64,000 bases of DNA from Bacteroides timonensis (GTDB lineage: Bacteria; Bacteroidota; Bacteroidia; Bacteroidales; Bacteroidaceae), in the NCBI RefSeq assembly GCF_000513195.1, contig NZ_CBVI010000097.1, positions 1 through 64,000 of the forward strand, written 5' to 3'. Under the pieces are notes generated by a model. That model worked only from the letters and a program-made list of their open reading frames with translations, did no database searches and was not told the origin of the DNA. Made by a program: the position numbers and the translations under genes. Below, one piece after another: positions 40,607 to 49,315 of this stretch (the first letter of the stretch is position 1; each line of letters begins with the position of its first letter).

Positions 40607-42415
40607 TTATGAGTTAAACTTTACTATTCCTCCCGAAACCGTTACGTTTCCCTTTCCCTCTATCATCAGATTTACACCGTTGACCGTTCCGTTCTTTGCA
40701 GCAACATCGTAATCCTTTGCCGCCTCCTGTTTGATATTGGTACCGCTGCTGTTAATTATACTCTTTTCGCTGCTGAGCACCATACATTCGTTGCCGGACA
40801 GCAATGTTACACTTTTCCTGCCTTCGAGAGCAATGGTATCGGCCTGCAAGCCTATCGACTTATCATCCATTACGATGACCGATTCCGCCTCGTTGGTAAG
40901 GGTAATGCTCTTTTTCGCCATGACGGTAATGGCATCCGTGCCATCCAACATGATCAGCTGTTTTCCCGTCTGGTCGGTAATAACGATGCTTCCCGTCTCA
41001 TCATCAAAAACGATGGCATTGCCGCTGCGTGTGATAATGCTCTTGACCTTGTTGTCCTTGTCCCCTCCTTTACCTGAACCGGAATGGAACACCGATCCCG
41101 TAACATAGGGGCGGTCCGGGTTGCCATGCTCGTAGCTTACCATAACCTGATCGCCGATTTCCGGAACAAATACCCATCCGCGATTCTTGGGAACCGCACC
41201 ACTTACTCCCGCATTAGGAGTCTGCACCCTGATCCAATTGGTTGTCTTGCCGTTTTTCTGCCAGTCGAAAGCCACTTTCACACGTCCCTGTCCCTTGTCG
41301 TCGTTGTTTTCCTTCACCGTAGCCAGTTCCGGCAACGCCAACGGCCGCTTCACATCGGGAACAGGAATATGTACCGTACCGTCCGGCACACCGACAAAAC
41401 TATTGGAGTAATGTCCGTCACGGCGTACCTCATGCTCAATCCCGACAATACGGAACTTGCCTAAAGGAGGCAGTTTCATCCTGTCGGGGAAAGAAACATC
41501 GATGATTTCACCAATCCTTATCCGGCAAGTCTTTCCTATGCCTTTGATGTTCAGAAGATTGGCACCAGACGCATTCTTTACAATCCTCATCTGTTCGTCC
41601 AGTTCCGCCTTGTCCGTTACATGGGGGTCGGCAGCCGAGGTCGTTTTTGCGGTATATGCCTTCTCAGAGCAGCTGTGTGCAATAGACTGAAGGTCGTTCA
41701 TGCCATCCGGTTTGGCAGGCGTATCCGCATTATGCTGTTTGTTCTCCTGCGCTACATAATCGTATCTTGCGGATTTACCCGGTACCAGATTGGCAACCAG
41801 ACGTACTTCCTCCAAATCCATGTCATAAACAATCTTCTCCGTATTGTCCCTGTCAGGCTTGCCGAAATACACTTTCGTCCCGTCATAATAGAACCACTCC
41901 CCATAAAGAGCCGAAAGGCGATTCATAAAGTCAAAGACACTCTCGTTATACTGTGCCATGTAGGGTATGGGCGCCGCATACTTGGGATTGGAAACCAGAT
42001 TGACCTTTCCATACTCCTGCGTCGCCTCCTTTATTATGGTAGAGAGGGACTGATCCATCCAAGAATCGAGTGTCCTGTTGTTCTCATACAGTATCGTAGG
42101 GCTTGTTCCGTGAATGGCCACTCCGCCTGTCTCGCCCATGCTTCCAACCATTTCCACTTGAGTGATGATTCCCTCGAAGTCATAACTTTCACCCGTCTGC
42201 CTATGGACAAATGAAATGCTGGCAGTCTCCCCGATGTAGCCGATGAATTTTTCCGGGGTCTGTTGGAACGTATTGTTAGGCGACAGATAATTCACCACCA
42301 CAGTGAAGGTGTGATGCCGGTTGAAACCCTGACGGAGATGCAGTGAAACGAATTTCTGTTCTTCTCCTTTCACGGTTACTTTAGTAGCCACCAAATTCAG
42401 AAAACTTGCTCCCAT
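40607..42415 (-). CDS. tssI: T6SS spike protein VgrG (TssI)
   Basis: A 602-residue VgrG. The N-terminal gp27-like part (FVSLHLRQGFNRHHTFTVVV) is followed by an OB domain near 380-450 (GRVKVAFDWQKN, then WVFVPEIGDQVMVSYEHGNPDRPYVTGSVFH) and a repeated beta-helix spike (IVITDQTGKQLIMLDG) to the end. No extra effector domain is fused, so effectors bind non-covalently, for example the Rhs protein via its PAAR-like end. The start is 26 bp from TetR-type operator site D. Confidence 0.9.
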   Translation of the reverse strand: MGASFLNLVATKVTVKGEEQKFVSLHLRQGFNRHHTFTVVVNYLSPNNTFQQTPEKFIGYIGETASISFVHRQTGESYDFEGIITQVEMVGSMGETGGVAIHGTSPTILYENNRTLDSWMDQSLSTIIKEATQEYGKVNLVSNPKYAAPIPYMAQYNESVFDFMNRLSALYGEWFYYDGTKVYFGKPDRDNTEKIVYDMDLEEVRLVANLVPGKSARYDYVAQENKQHNADTPAKPDGMNDLQSIAHSCSEKAYTAKTTSAADPHVTDKAELDEQMRIVKNASGANLLNIKGIGKTCRIRIGEIIDVSFPDRMKLPPLGKFRIVGIEHEVRRDGHYSNSFVGVPDGTVHIPVPDVKRPLALPELATVKENNDDKGQGRVKVAFDWQKNGKTTNWIRVQTPNAGVSGAVPKNRGWVFVPEIGDQVMVSYEHGNPDRPYVTGSVFHSGSGKGGDKDNKVKSIITRSGNAIVFDDETGSIVITDQTGKQLIMLDGTDAITVMAKKSITLTNEAESVIVMDDKSIGLQADTIALEGRKSVTLLSGNECMVLSSEKSIINSSGTNIKQEAAKDYDVAAKNGTVNGVNLMIEGKGNVTVSGGIVKFNS

Positions 42416-42440
42416 ACTATCTTAAACTATGATTTTAAAT

Positions 42441-42466
42441 AAATAATCCGACTGGTCGGTATGTTT
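42441..42466. promoter_or_regulatory. TetR-type operator inside the T6SS operon (site D)
   Basis: A 26-bp sequence between hcp and vgrG matches rteA operator site A at 23 of 26 positions (core CCGACTGGTCGGT identical). It is a near-perfect palindrome. No canonical -7 box flanks it, so it may act as a roadblock on readthrough from hcp or control a cryptic vgrG promoter. Confidence 0.65.
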
Positions 42467-42532
42467 TTTGGCGCCGAAATAACCGGAATTGGTATATTCC
42501 GGCACCTTAAAACTTTGATTAGGAAACAACCA

Positions 42533-42931
42533 TTAGTTGTTTTCCGGCCAATCCTGTACAAATGTAGCCTCGTCCATCTTCACGGTCTGTGCAGAAATGG
42601 CGAACTTGATTGTCATCGGATACTGGTTAGCCACATTCAGTGCCTCTTCGTAATCCACCACATAACCATTTTCGAACACCAATTCCTTCATTTTGGCATC
42701 TTCATCCGCTTTCTTGAAGACGATGTTTCCGTTTACGGGCTGGTACTGCTTGAACATCTTATCCAGCACAATGGTATCGGGAGTTGATTCGACTTCCACA
42801 TAGATTGTGCCACCATAAATGTCAGATGCCGGACGGCCTTTGGGGTCCACATCACGATTGAACTTAACTCTCCAGGTCAGTACATCAAACTCTCTTGAGT
42901 CCGAAAACTTAAATGACGCTTTAAATGCCAT
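42533..42931 (-). CDS. tssD: T6SS tube protein Hcp (TssD), main copy
   Basis: A 132-residue Hcp. The N-terminal MAFKASFKFSDSREFDVLTW, the central GGTIYVEVESTPDT and the C-terminal beta strand IKFAISAQTVKM are typical of Bacteroidetes TssD. It forms the hexameric rings of the inner tube. It heads the leftward operon, with a weak -33 TTTG and -7-like TATTTTTT upstream. It is the likeliest structural copy among six Hcp-like proteins here, as it is the shortest and has no linked effector. Confidence 0.9.
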   Translation of the reverse strand: MAFKASFKFSDSREFDVLTWRVKFNRDVDPKGRPASDIYGGTIYVEVESTPDTIVLDKMFKQYQPVNGNIVFKKADEDAKMKELVFENGYVVDYEEALNVANQYPMTIKFAISAQTVKMDEATFVQDWPENN

Positions 42932-43152
42932 ATTCTCAAAGTTTTAAATTAAAAAATAAGTTGATTTTGAAATATCCGGTCAAAGGAGGCCTGCTACAGT
43001 CCTATCTTTGTCCTTCAATTTCTGCGCCCAATATATGGCATTTTCTGAAAACTACAAAGAACTTTTGATGATTTTTTCTTGTTTTTACCGAAAATATGCC
43101 CATAAGCATAAAAAAAAGGCTGCCAACAATAGCCGAATTATTTTTTTTGCCT

Positions 43153-43160
43153 TATATTTG
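43153..43160 (+). promoter_or_regulatory. -7 promoter box of the rightward T6SS operon
   Basis: TATATTTG matches TAnnTTTG, 37 bp before the clpV ATG at 43197. A second match (TATCTTTG, 43003-43010) lies further upstream. Together with the hcp promoter it forms a divergent control region for the whole system. Confidence 0.6.
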
Positions 43161-43196
43161 CAATGTTCTCCTGCGCAATTTTTAAATCTTACGATT

Positions 43197-45674
43197 ATGG
43201 AAACAGGAGTTGGTTTCATCAATCTTGATGATTCTGTAAAAATTGCGCTTAACATAGCACTTGCAGTGGCTCGTGAAAATGCGAACGAGTGTTATACACC
43301 CTCGCATTTGTTGAAGGCTCTACTTCATAAAGATGTAGGGTTAAGAGATTTTATAATAAGTATAGGCAAGGATTTAGGCTATCTGGAGGAATGGGCGGAC
43401 GTGTATATCGAACAATGCCCGAAATCCACCCAGTTGTCCGAAATCAAGCCTTCGGAACGGATTGACGCCGTTTTCCGTGCCGCAGACGATGCACGAATCC
43501 AGTTCGGGCTGTTCGACATCAATCCCATCTGTGTGCTATTGGCACTGGCAAAACCCGGTGTCGCTTTTTCCAGCGACCAGCTCAGGTCTTTCCCCATTCT
43601 GGAAAAGGATATCCATTCCATATATATAGGTAACGGGCAGCCGGCATGTCCTTCCGCCACTACGGAGAAGTCCTATGCCCCGACTTCCGCCTCATCCTCC
43701 TTCTTGGGCAAATACTGTGTGGATCTAACCGAAGATGCGGCCAACAAGCTGCATCCGGTCATCAACCGCGACCGTGAAAACCGTATGGTCATGGAGATAC
43801 TGGGAAGCCGGAGCAAGTCCAATGTCCTGATTGTCGGTGATGCCGGAGTAGGAAAGACAGCACTGGTTTACGGACTTGCCTGGGACATAGTCAACCATAA
43901 AGTACCCTCGTTTCTGGAAGAAACCCGTGTATTTGAACTGGACAACGCCTCCCTGATTGCGGGAGCCACCTACAAGGGGGAAATCGAGGATCGCCTGAAA
44001 AACATCCTGAAAGAATTGCGGAATATCGACAATGCAATCCTGTTTATTGACGAAATCCATGTATTGCTGGACAACCGACAAGGAAATACCGGTGCGGGAA
44101 ATGTATTGAAATCCGAACTGTCGCACGGCGACCTGACCGTCATCGGTGCCACCACCATTGACGAATACCGCAAAATAATCGAGCCGGACCATGCTTTCAG
44201 CCGCCGTTTCGAGGTCATACAGGTAAGCGAACCGGACATAAAGTCTGCTATCCAGATGCTACACTCCGTGCAGAAACAATACGTGGACTACCATCATGTA
44301 AGAATCAGCAACGAAGCCGTAGCCGAATGTGTCCGTCTTGCCAAACGGTATATCAAAGACCGCCGTCTGCCTGATTCCGCCATCGGTCTGCTGGACATGA
44401 CGCTCTCCGCCATCAAGATGGTCAATGAAACAGGAAAGAAAAATGTGGAGGCCCTGTTGTCCGGGCTGGATGAAATAGAAAAGGACGAAAAGGACCTTCA
44501 GGAAAAGACCGAAGAACTGAAAACGCTGCTTTTCGTAATGCACAACAAATTAAGCCCCATCCTTTTAGGAGTCATACCCGATGAAGCGGACATCCATGAA
44601 TTGCAGGAGTATGAAGAACTGACCGGCTATCTGAGAAACGCATTGAACGTCCTCCTCCAATTTGCAGAGAAGAAAATAGAGGAGGTGGGTATCTATGAGG
44701 TAGCCGCCGTTGTCGCCAGCAAGACAGGCATCCCCATCGGCAAGATACAGTCGCAGGAAAAGGAACGGCTACTCAATATGGAAGATTATCTGAGGCGACG
44801 CGTCGTCGGACAGGACCAGGCCCTGAAGACATTGACGGATGCCATCCTGGAATCCCGTAGCGGCATGAACAAGCCGGGACAGCCCATCGGCTCCTTCTTC
44901 CTGCTGGGACCCACCGGTACCGGCAAGACCGAACTTGCCAAAGCACTGGCGGAAGCCCTGTTCAATGACGAGAAATCCATGATCCGATTCGACATGTCCG
45001 AGTTCAAGGAAGAACACTCCGCCGCCCTGCTGTACGGAGCGCCTCCGGGATATGTGGGATATGAGGAAGGCGGCATGCTGGTCAATAAAATACGGCAACA
45101 GCCATATACCGTTGTCCTCTTTGATGAAATAGAGAAAGCGCATCCGTCCGTATATGACATTTTCCTGCAAATCATGGACGAGGGAAAACTGCATGACCGT
45201 CTGGGCAAGGAAGGGGATTTCTCCAACTCCATCGTGCTGTTCACATCCAATGTAGGAAGCGAGTGGCTGACCAAGCAACTTGAGTCCGGCAATGTTCCGT
45301 CCACCACCCAGATCATGGAGGTGATGGGGCAGTATTTCCGTCCGGAGTTTCTGGCACGCCTGTCTGAAATCGTTCCGTTCTCCCCCATCCGCGAAGACAT
45401 ACTCCTGAAAATATTCGACATACAGTTCAATGGAGTCAGAAAGCTTCTGGACAAGCAGGGTATCGGCATAACCATCACCGATGATGCCCGTAAGATGCTT
45501 GCACACAAAGGATTCACACCCAAATACGGTGCCCGCCAAGTGGCCGGTGTAATCCGTAACTATCTGCGCAGACCGATTTCACGGCTTATCATCAACGAGG
45601 AGCTGGGCAAAGGAAAAAGTCTGGAGGTAGGTCTGGACGAACAGAATGAATTAACCTGGAATATTCACCAATAA
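43197..45674 (+). CDS. tssH: T6SS AAA+ disaggregase ClpV (TssH)
   Basis: An 825-residue Hsp100 protein. An N-terminal Clp repeat domain (NECYTPSHLLKALLHKDVG) is followed by a first AAA+ module (Walker A GDAGVGKTA near 216), a middle helical domain, a second module (GPTGTGKTE near 571) and the C-terminal small domain. It takes apart contracted TssBC sheaths. ATG at 43197 is chosen because the promoter box at 43153 lies inside the longer frame. It leads the rightward operon. Confidence 0.9.
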   Translation: METGVGFINLDDSVKIALNIALAVARENANECYTPSHLLKALLHKDVGLRDFIISIGKDLGYLEEWADVYIEQCPKSTQLSEIKPSERIDAVFRAADDARIQFGLFDINPICVLLALAKPGVAFSSDQLRSFPILEKDIHSIYIGNGQPACPSATTEKSYAPTSASSSFLGKYCVDLTEDAANKLHPVINRDRENRMVMEILGSRSKSNVLIVGDAGVGKTALVYGLAWDIVNHKVPSFLEETRVFELDNASLIAGATYKGEIEDRLKNILKELRNIDNAILFIDEIHVLLDNRQGNTGAGNVLKSELSHGDLTVIGATTIDEYRKIIEPDHAFSRRFEVIQVSEPDIKSAIQMLHSVQKQYVDYHHVRISNEAVAECVRLAKRYIKDRRLPDSAIGLLDMTLSAIKMVNETGKKNVEALLSGLDEIEKDEKDLQEKTEELKTLLFVMHNKLSPILLGVIPDEADIHELQEYEELTGYLRNALNVLLQFAEKKIEEVGIYEVAAVVASKTGIPIGKIQSQEKERLLNMEDYLRRRVVGQDQALKTLTDAILESRSGMNKPGQPIGSFFLLGPTGTGKTELAKALAEALFNDEKSMIRFDMSEFKEEHSAALLYGAPPGYVGYEEGGMLVNKIRQQPYTVVLFDEIEKAHPSVYDIFLQIMDEGKLHDRLGKEGDFSNSIVLFTSNVGSEWLTKQLESGNVPSTTQIMEVMGQYFRPEFLARLSEIVPFSPIREDILLKIFDIQFNGVRKLLDKQGIGITITDDARKMLAHKGFTPKYGARQVAGVIRNYLRRPISRLIINEELGKGKSLEVGLDEQNELTWNIHQ

Positions 45675-45685
45675 TCAAGTATCGT

Positions 45686-46108
45686 ATGTTTGGATATACC
45701 GTATTCTTAAAGATAGGCAACCTGGCTGCCTCCTCACTGACCGACATGTACAAGGACAGCTACCAACTCATCGGCTGCGAATTCGGATTTGCCCAAGGGA
45801 TAGATATTAAAGGACAGGCACAGACCGAGGTAAAAGGCGGCACATTCTATGTGACCTATCCCCATCTTCCCAACCGTGATATGATCCAGTGGATGCTGGA
45901 TGCCCGTAAATACCAGAGCGGAGCCATCGTAGTTCATGACAACCAAGGCTCCACGCTCGAAAAGATACTCTTTGAGAAAGCGACTTGTGTGGATATGGAA
46001 ATCAGCTATATCCGGCAGGGCAAAAGCTATATTGCGACCAAACTGACCGTACAGGCACAGAAACTGGCATTCGGTACAGAAGAGTTTGAAAATCAGTGGG
46101 TGTTTTAA
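45686..46108 (+). CDS. Hcp-like T6SS tube protein (TssD paralogue 2)
   Basis: A 140-residue Hcp family protein: MFGYTVFLKIGN, GCEFGFAQGIDIKGQAQTEV, GGTFYVTYPHLPNRDMIQWM and a final strand ending ENQWVF. It begins 11 bp after clpV. Identity to the main Hcp is low, but the fold pattern is kept (GG followed by a beta strand in mid-protein). Paralogues next to effector genes probably carry effectors in their lumen or build mixed tubes. Confidence 0.8.
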   Translation: MFGYTVFLKIGNLAASSLTDMYKDSYQLIGCEFGFAQGIDIKGQAQTEVKGGTFYVTYPHLPNRDMIQWMLDARKYQSGAIVVHDNQGSTLEKILFEKATCVDMEISYIRQGKSYIATKLTVQAQKLAFGTEEFENQWVF

Positions 46109-46121
46109 AAACAGCAGCGTT

Positions 46122-46532
46122 ATGGGACTTTTTAATTTTCCGCAAGTGGACAGCAACGTGAATGTCATATTCAGCGTTGACGGCGACGAATATGCAGTGG
46201 AACAGTTCAAAATAGGTTTTCACCAGCCAGTAGATAACCTAAAGAACCAACCGGAAGGCGAAGTGCGAGGGGGACGAATCATGATAACCCTTTCGCAGAC
46301 GGTGAAAAGCAACATCTACGGATGGGCTGTGAAACCGTGGGTGAAAAAGAACGGGGCAGTTCTGTTCAAGACCGGAACGTCCGGGGTGATATTTGAGGTG
46401 GCGTTTATGAACGCGTATTGCATAAGGCTACACAGAAGTATCAGTTTCGGACAGGGGTTATCTACAACATTAACGATTTCTCCAGAAACATTAACTGTTC
46501 AAGGTGTTGATTTCGACAATAGATGGGTGTAA
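46122..46532 (+). CDS. Hcp-like T6SS tube protein (TssD paralogue 3), carrier for the adjacent effector
   Basis: A 136-residue Hcp family protein (VIFSVDGDEYAVEQFKIGFH, GEVRGGRIMITLSQ, and FDNRWV at the end, like ENQWVF in its neighbour). ATG at 46122 is preferred over 46086, which would overlap the previous gene. Base composition shifts to AT-rich in the last 80 bp and stays so in the effector gene, so the cassette boundary lies inside this gene. The effector start follows after 1 bp. Confidence 0.78.
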   Translation: MGLFNFPQVDSNVNVIFSVDGDEYAVEQFKIGFHQPVDNLKNQPEGEVRGGRIMITLSQTVKSNIYGWAVKPWVKKNGAVLFKTGTSGVIFEVAFMNAYCIRLHRSISFGQGLSTTLTISPETLTVQGVDFDNRWV

Positions 46533-46533
46533 T

Positions 46534-47550
46534 ATGGGAAATTATAGAACAACATATATGGAGTTAGATGACTTTAGGGTCAGCTGTATCCAAGGATATC
46601 CTTATGAAGGATTTGTCATTGGGTGTGGGTATGCATATGTTGAAAACATCCCATCGGAGATGGCTATATTAGAAAATTCATCATATATATACAATCCAAT
46701 AAAAGTTCAACAAATAGATACTTCTTTGTTGGCAATTATCAAGAGCCTTCATTTGACACCTGATGATATTCGTAATAAATTAGTTTCAGAAAAAGGAGAT
46801 ATGTATGTCTTAAATATTCCAGAAGGCCCATTGATGATACCTAAAAAGGATTCTGAAATAATCATATCTACCGATGAATCCGATACTTATTTCAATATTA
46901 AAATTGAAGTGAAAAGTATGGATATAAATGAAACATATGATTATGATTTTGATAACTATAATCATAGTAATCGTTTGTCAATAGAGTTACTGAAACTTTT
47001 AGGAACTAAAGATACTAACACTTTGATTGATAGTCTTATAGATTACTCAAAGGAAGTATGTGGATATGTTGGCAATTTTGCAGAAGGTTTGACTAAAACA
47101 GGAAAAACTAGAATTTCAAATAAAAATTTGAGACTTTATTTTGAAAAACAATCAGGATATATCTTTTATGGTAATCAATATGTTAAGACTTATTCACTTT
47201 TTCGTATCGGGGAGAAAATAGGAAATGCAATAAAACCTATTGAATATGGATTAAATGCTCTTGAAATAGGGTACGCTTTGGCTAAAGATAAAGGATTTGG
47301 AGATAATACCCAAAATACTATTTTAAAAATTGGTGGTGGCATGGCTGGAGGGGCTGCTGGTTTATATTTAGGTACAAAAATAGGAACGTTTTTAGGAGCT
47401 ACTGTTGCTGGGCTATTTACTGCTGGTATTGGAATCGGTGCCGGCGCTGCTATTGGAGGGTTTATCGGAAGTGCTATTGGAGGGTATTTTGGTGGTGAGT
47501 TGGGAGAAGATATTATTATCGATATTTCAAATTCTTTGATATTAAAATGA
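46534..47550 (+). CDS. Candidate T6SS pore-forming effector with glycine-zipper C-terminus
   Basis: A 338-residue protein with no signal peptide. The N-terminal 220 residues match no family I know. Residues about 265-325 form a hydrophobic Gly/Ala-rich segment with a clear glycine-zipper repeat (GGGMAGGAAGLYLGTKIG, then IGAGAAIGGFIGSAIGGYFG), able to insert in membranes. Position after an Hcp paralogue, AT-rich DNA, and a following three-span membrane protein that overlaps by 4 bp (ATGA) all suit an effector/immunity pair. The activity (membrane pore) is inferred from these points. Confidence 0.6.
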   Translation: MGNYRTTYMELDDFRVSCIQGYPYEGFVIGCGYAYVENIPSEMAILENSSYIYNPIKVQQIDTSLLAIIKSLHLTPDDIRNKLVSEKGDMYVLNIPEGPLMIPKKDSEIIISTDESDTYFNIKIEVKSMDINETYDYDFDNYNHSNRLSIELLKLLGTKDTNTLIDSLIDYSKEVCGYVGNFAEGLTKTGKTRISNKNLRLYFEKQSGYIFYGNQYVKTYSLFRIGEKIGNAIKPIEYGLNALEIGYALAKDKGFGDNTQNTILKIGGGMAGGAAGLYLGTKIGTFLGATVAGLFTAGIGIGAGAAIGGFIGSAIGGYFGGELGEDIIIDISNSLILK

Positions 47551-47966
47551 AAACATTGCTTAATTTATATTGGAATATAATGTTTTATTGTACATATACA
47601 TTGTTGTTCTATCTTTTTAATAGATTGCTAAATCCAATATATTGGTTGCAAAACAAAAAAGTTAGATTACGACTTAATGAATATATTAACAATATTGTGT
47701 CTTTTTTGAATAAACGAGAAGTGGATGAACGAGGTATAGATTCTGGGATTATTATATTTTCAACTTCTTATATTTGTGCCCATACACTTTGTTTTTTAAG
47801 TTTTATATTTTGGCTTATTTATAAAATTACTAGGGTCAATGTCATTCAAATGGCTTTCAATAACATGTTGGTATTAAGTATATTTTTTGTGATTATATGT
47901 GCGGTTATATATATTACGAACTATTTGTTTTTGTTTAAAAAAAATAAGTACGAGTTTTTTTTGTGA
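47547..47966 (+). CDS. Candidate immunity protein, three-span membrane protein
   Basis: A 139-residue protein with three strong hydrophobic segments: residues 5-32, 58-85 and 102-130. A basic loop lies between the first two (KKVRLRLNEYINNIVSF). Start codon and effector stop overlap (ATGA), so expression is coupled. A membrane immunity protein is what protects from a pore-forming effector. It is AT-rich as is its partner. No family recognised. Confidence 0.55.
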   Translation: MKTLLNLYWNIMFYCTYTLLFYLFNRLLNPIYWLQNKKVRLRLNEYINNIVSFLNKREVDERGIDSGIIIFSTSYICAHTLCFLSFIFWLIYKITRVNVIQMAFNNMLVLSIFFVIICAVIYITNYLFLFKKNKYEFFL

Positions 47967-48064
47967 AGTTTAATACGGATAAAAAATATACACTATATTA
48001 TGGAATATTTTTATTCTCTTTGACAATGCAGTGTATATTGGTTTGGATTATGATTAGTTGCTAA
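47963..48064 (+). CDS. 33-codon membrane peptide starting with GTG
   Basis: A GTG overlaps the stop of the preceding gene (GTGA). The frame runs 33 codons and encodes a basic N-terminus and one hydrophobic segment (YYGIFLFSLTMQCILVWIMI). It could be a second small immunity component or a leftover of a former immunity gene. Translation is uncertain. Confidence 0.3.
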   Translation: MKFNTDKKYTLYYGIFLFSLTMQCILVWIMISC

Positions 48065-48160
48065 TAAGATTAAATTTCATATAAGACGAGAATTTAAAGA
48101 CTCTGAATATCAATTTTCTAAACCTTATTCAATATATCGTTAATATTTAAATAGATTATT

Positions 48161-48454
48161 ATGAGACAATATAAAGTATTAGTGATTTATATCATAGCTA
48201 ATGGTCAATTAGAAAAGTCTTTTGAAGAAGAACTGGAGAAATACGGATTAGAACGTGTGGGAGAACGAGGTATATTCGCCCTCCCTTTAGAGGAATATCG
48301 GACAAAGGTACAGGCATTCAAAGCCTACCTGCTAGCCTACGCCCGCAAGCATCTGGACAGCCAAGATACGGTACTGTTCGTTGAATCACGCATGAACGAG
48401 GAACGGACTCTGACAACCATGCTGCAAACCAATCTGATGAGTGAAGAAGAATAA
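48161..48454 (+). CDS. Conserved-looking 97-residue T6SS accessory protein, unknown
   Basis: A small soluble protein. It begins with a beta strand (QYKVLVIYIIANGQ), followed by an alpha/beta pattern (FEEELEKYGLERVGERGIFA) and an acidic tail. The arrangement recalls a ferredoxin-like fold, but no motif allows a name. The first 60 bp are AT-rich and the rest has backbone composition, so the right boundary of the effector cassette lies at its start. It precedes two Hcp genes. Confidence 0.55.
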   Translation: MRQYKVLVIYIIANGQLEKSFEEELEKYGLERVGERGIFALPLEEYRTKVQAFKAYLLAYARKHLDSQDTVLFVESRMNEERTLTTMLQTNLMSEEE

Positions 48455-48468
48455 AAAAACATAAGGAT

Positions 48469-48867
48469 ATGAGTGCACAATCGTATATCAAGTTCTGGAC
48501 AGCCGAACCCTCGGAGCATGAGGAAGTGCAGGCATACGACCTGCTGGGCTACGAGTATGACTTCCGGAAAGAAACCACTCCTAACGGAAAGGTAACCGGG
48601 AAGACCTACGGAGGTAAAATACGGGTAAGCATTGCCGGATTTCCTACAGAGGAACTCTTGGAATGGATGTTCAATTCAAGAATCCTGAAGGACGGAGAGG
48701 TGATGAACACTTCCGGCCTGCCCGGTACTCCCAAAGAGATCATCCGTTTCAAGGGAGCAAAATGCCTTGATTTCAATGTGCATTCAACAACCAAAGAGAG
48801 CCGTATATCACTATTCATCCACTTCCGGGAAATGGAGACCGGCGATTCGTGTCACTTAAACTTATAA
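48469..48867 (+). CDS. Hcp-like T6SS tube protein (TssD paralogue 4)
   Basis: A 132-residue Hcp family protein: YIKFWTAEPSEHEEVQAYDL, GKTYGGKIRVSIAGFP and a C-terminal strand SRISLFIHFREMETG. The mid-protein GG-beta signature is shared with the other copies. It stands 14 bp after the small accessory gene and 2 bp before the next Hcp. No effector gene directly follows, so it may be structural or an adaptor. Confidence 0.8.
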   Translation: MSAQSYIKFWTAEPSEHEEVQAYDLLGYEYDFRKETTPNGKVTGKTYGGKIRVSIAGFPTEELLEWMFNSRILKDGEVMNTSGLPGTPKEIIRFKGAKCLDFNVHSTTKESRISLFIHFREMETGDSCHLNL

Positions 48868-48869
48868 TC

Positions 48870-49310
48870 ATGAACTGGTTCACTTCATTGTTCAAAAACA
48901 AAAAATCTTCAATGCCAGATGACCGCTACGTGATGCGGCTGTCCGTCTGCCATGAGACATACAGCATTGAAGAGTTCGACCTGCAATTCAAGCGGAATAC
49001 AGACCGTGACGGATTGCCTGAAGGTGAGGCATACGGCGGATTCATTACCTGTACCCTTATCGGTATGCCGGGTGACGAGCTGTTGAGATGGGCCGCATAC
49101 AGCCACTCCCGTGAAGACGGCGAAATACGGATCTACCAGAAGGAGCAACCCGACCAACAAGCGGCATTTGCCTTGCGCTTTGTGGATGGGAACTGCATCC
49201 GTCTGCAACGCAAGGTTGACCGTATATCCAATTCCAGCAGCATCGTCCTTCTGTTTGCCGCAAGAACACTGAAGTTCATAGACGAAGAATTTGAAAACGA
49301 ATGGCACTGA
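48870..49310 (+). CDS. Hcp-like T6SS tube protein (TssD paralogue 5)
   Basis: A 146-residue Hcp family protein with a short basic N-terminal extension (MNWFTSLFKNKKSS). The signature GEAYGGFITCTLIGMPGDEL follows, and the end is DEEFENEWH, like ENQWVF of paralogue 2. ATG at 48870 is used; an upstream ATG at 48849 would overlap the previous gene. It precedes tssE. Confidence 0.8.
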   Translation: MNWFTSLFKNKKSSMPDDRYVMRLSVCHETYSIEEFDLQFKRNTDRDGLPEGEAYGGFITCTLIGMPGDELLRWAAYSHSREDGEIRIYQKEQPDQQAAFALRFVDGNCIRLQRKVDRISNSSSIVLLFAARTLKFIDEEFENEWH

Positions 49311-49315
49311 CAAGT

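Noticed and set aside
43008..43196. Longer N-terminus for ClpV
   Set aside because: The upstream part contains a promoter box and a low-complexity Lys/Phe-rich translation; ClpV proteins begin near the ATG at 43197.
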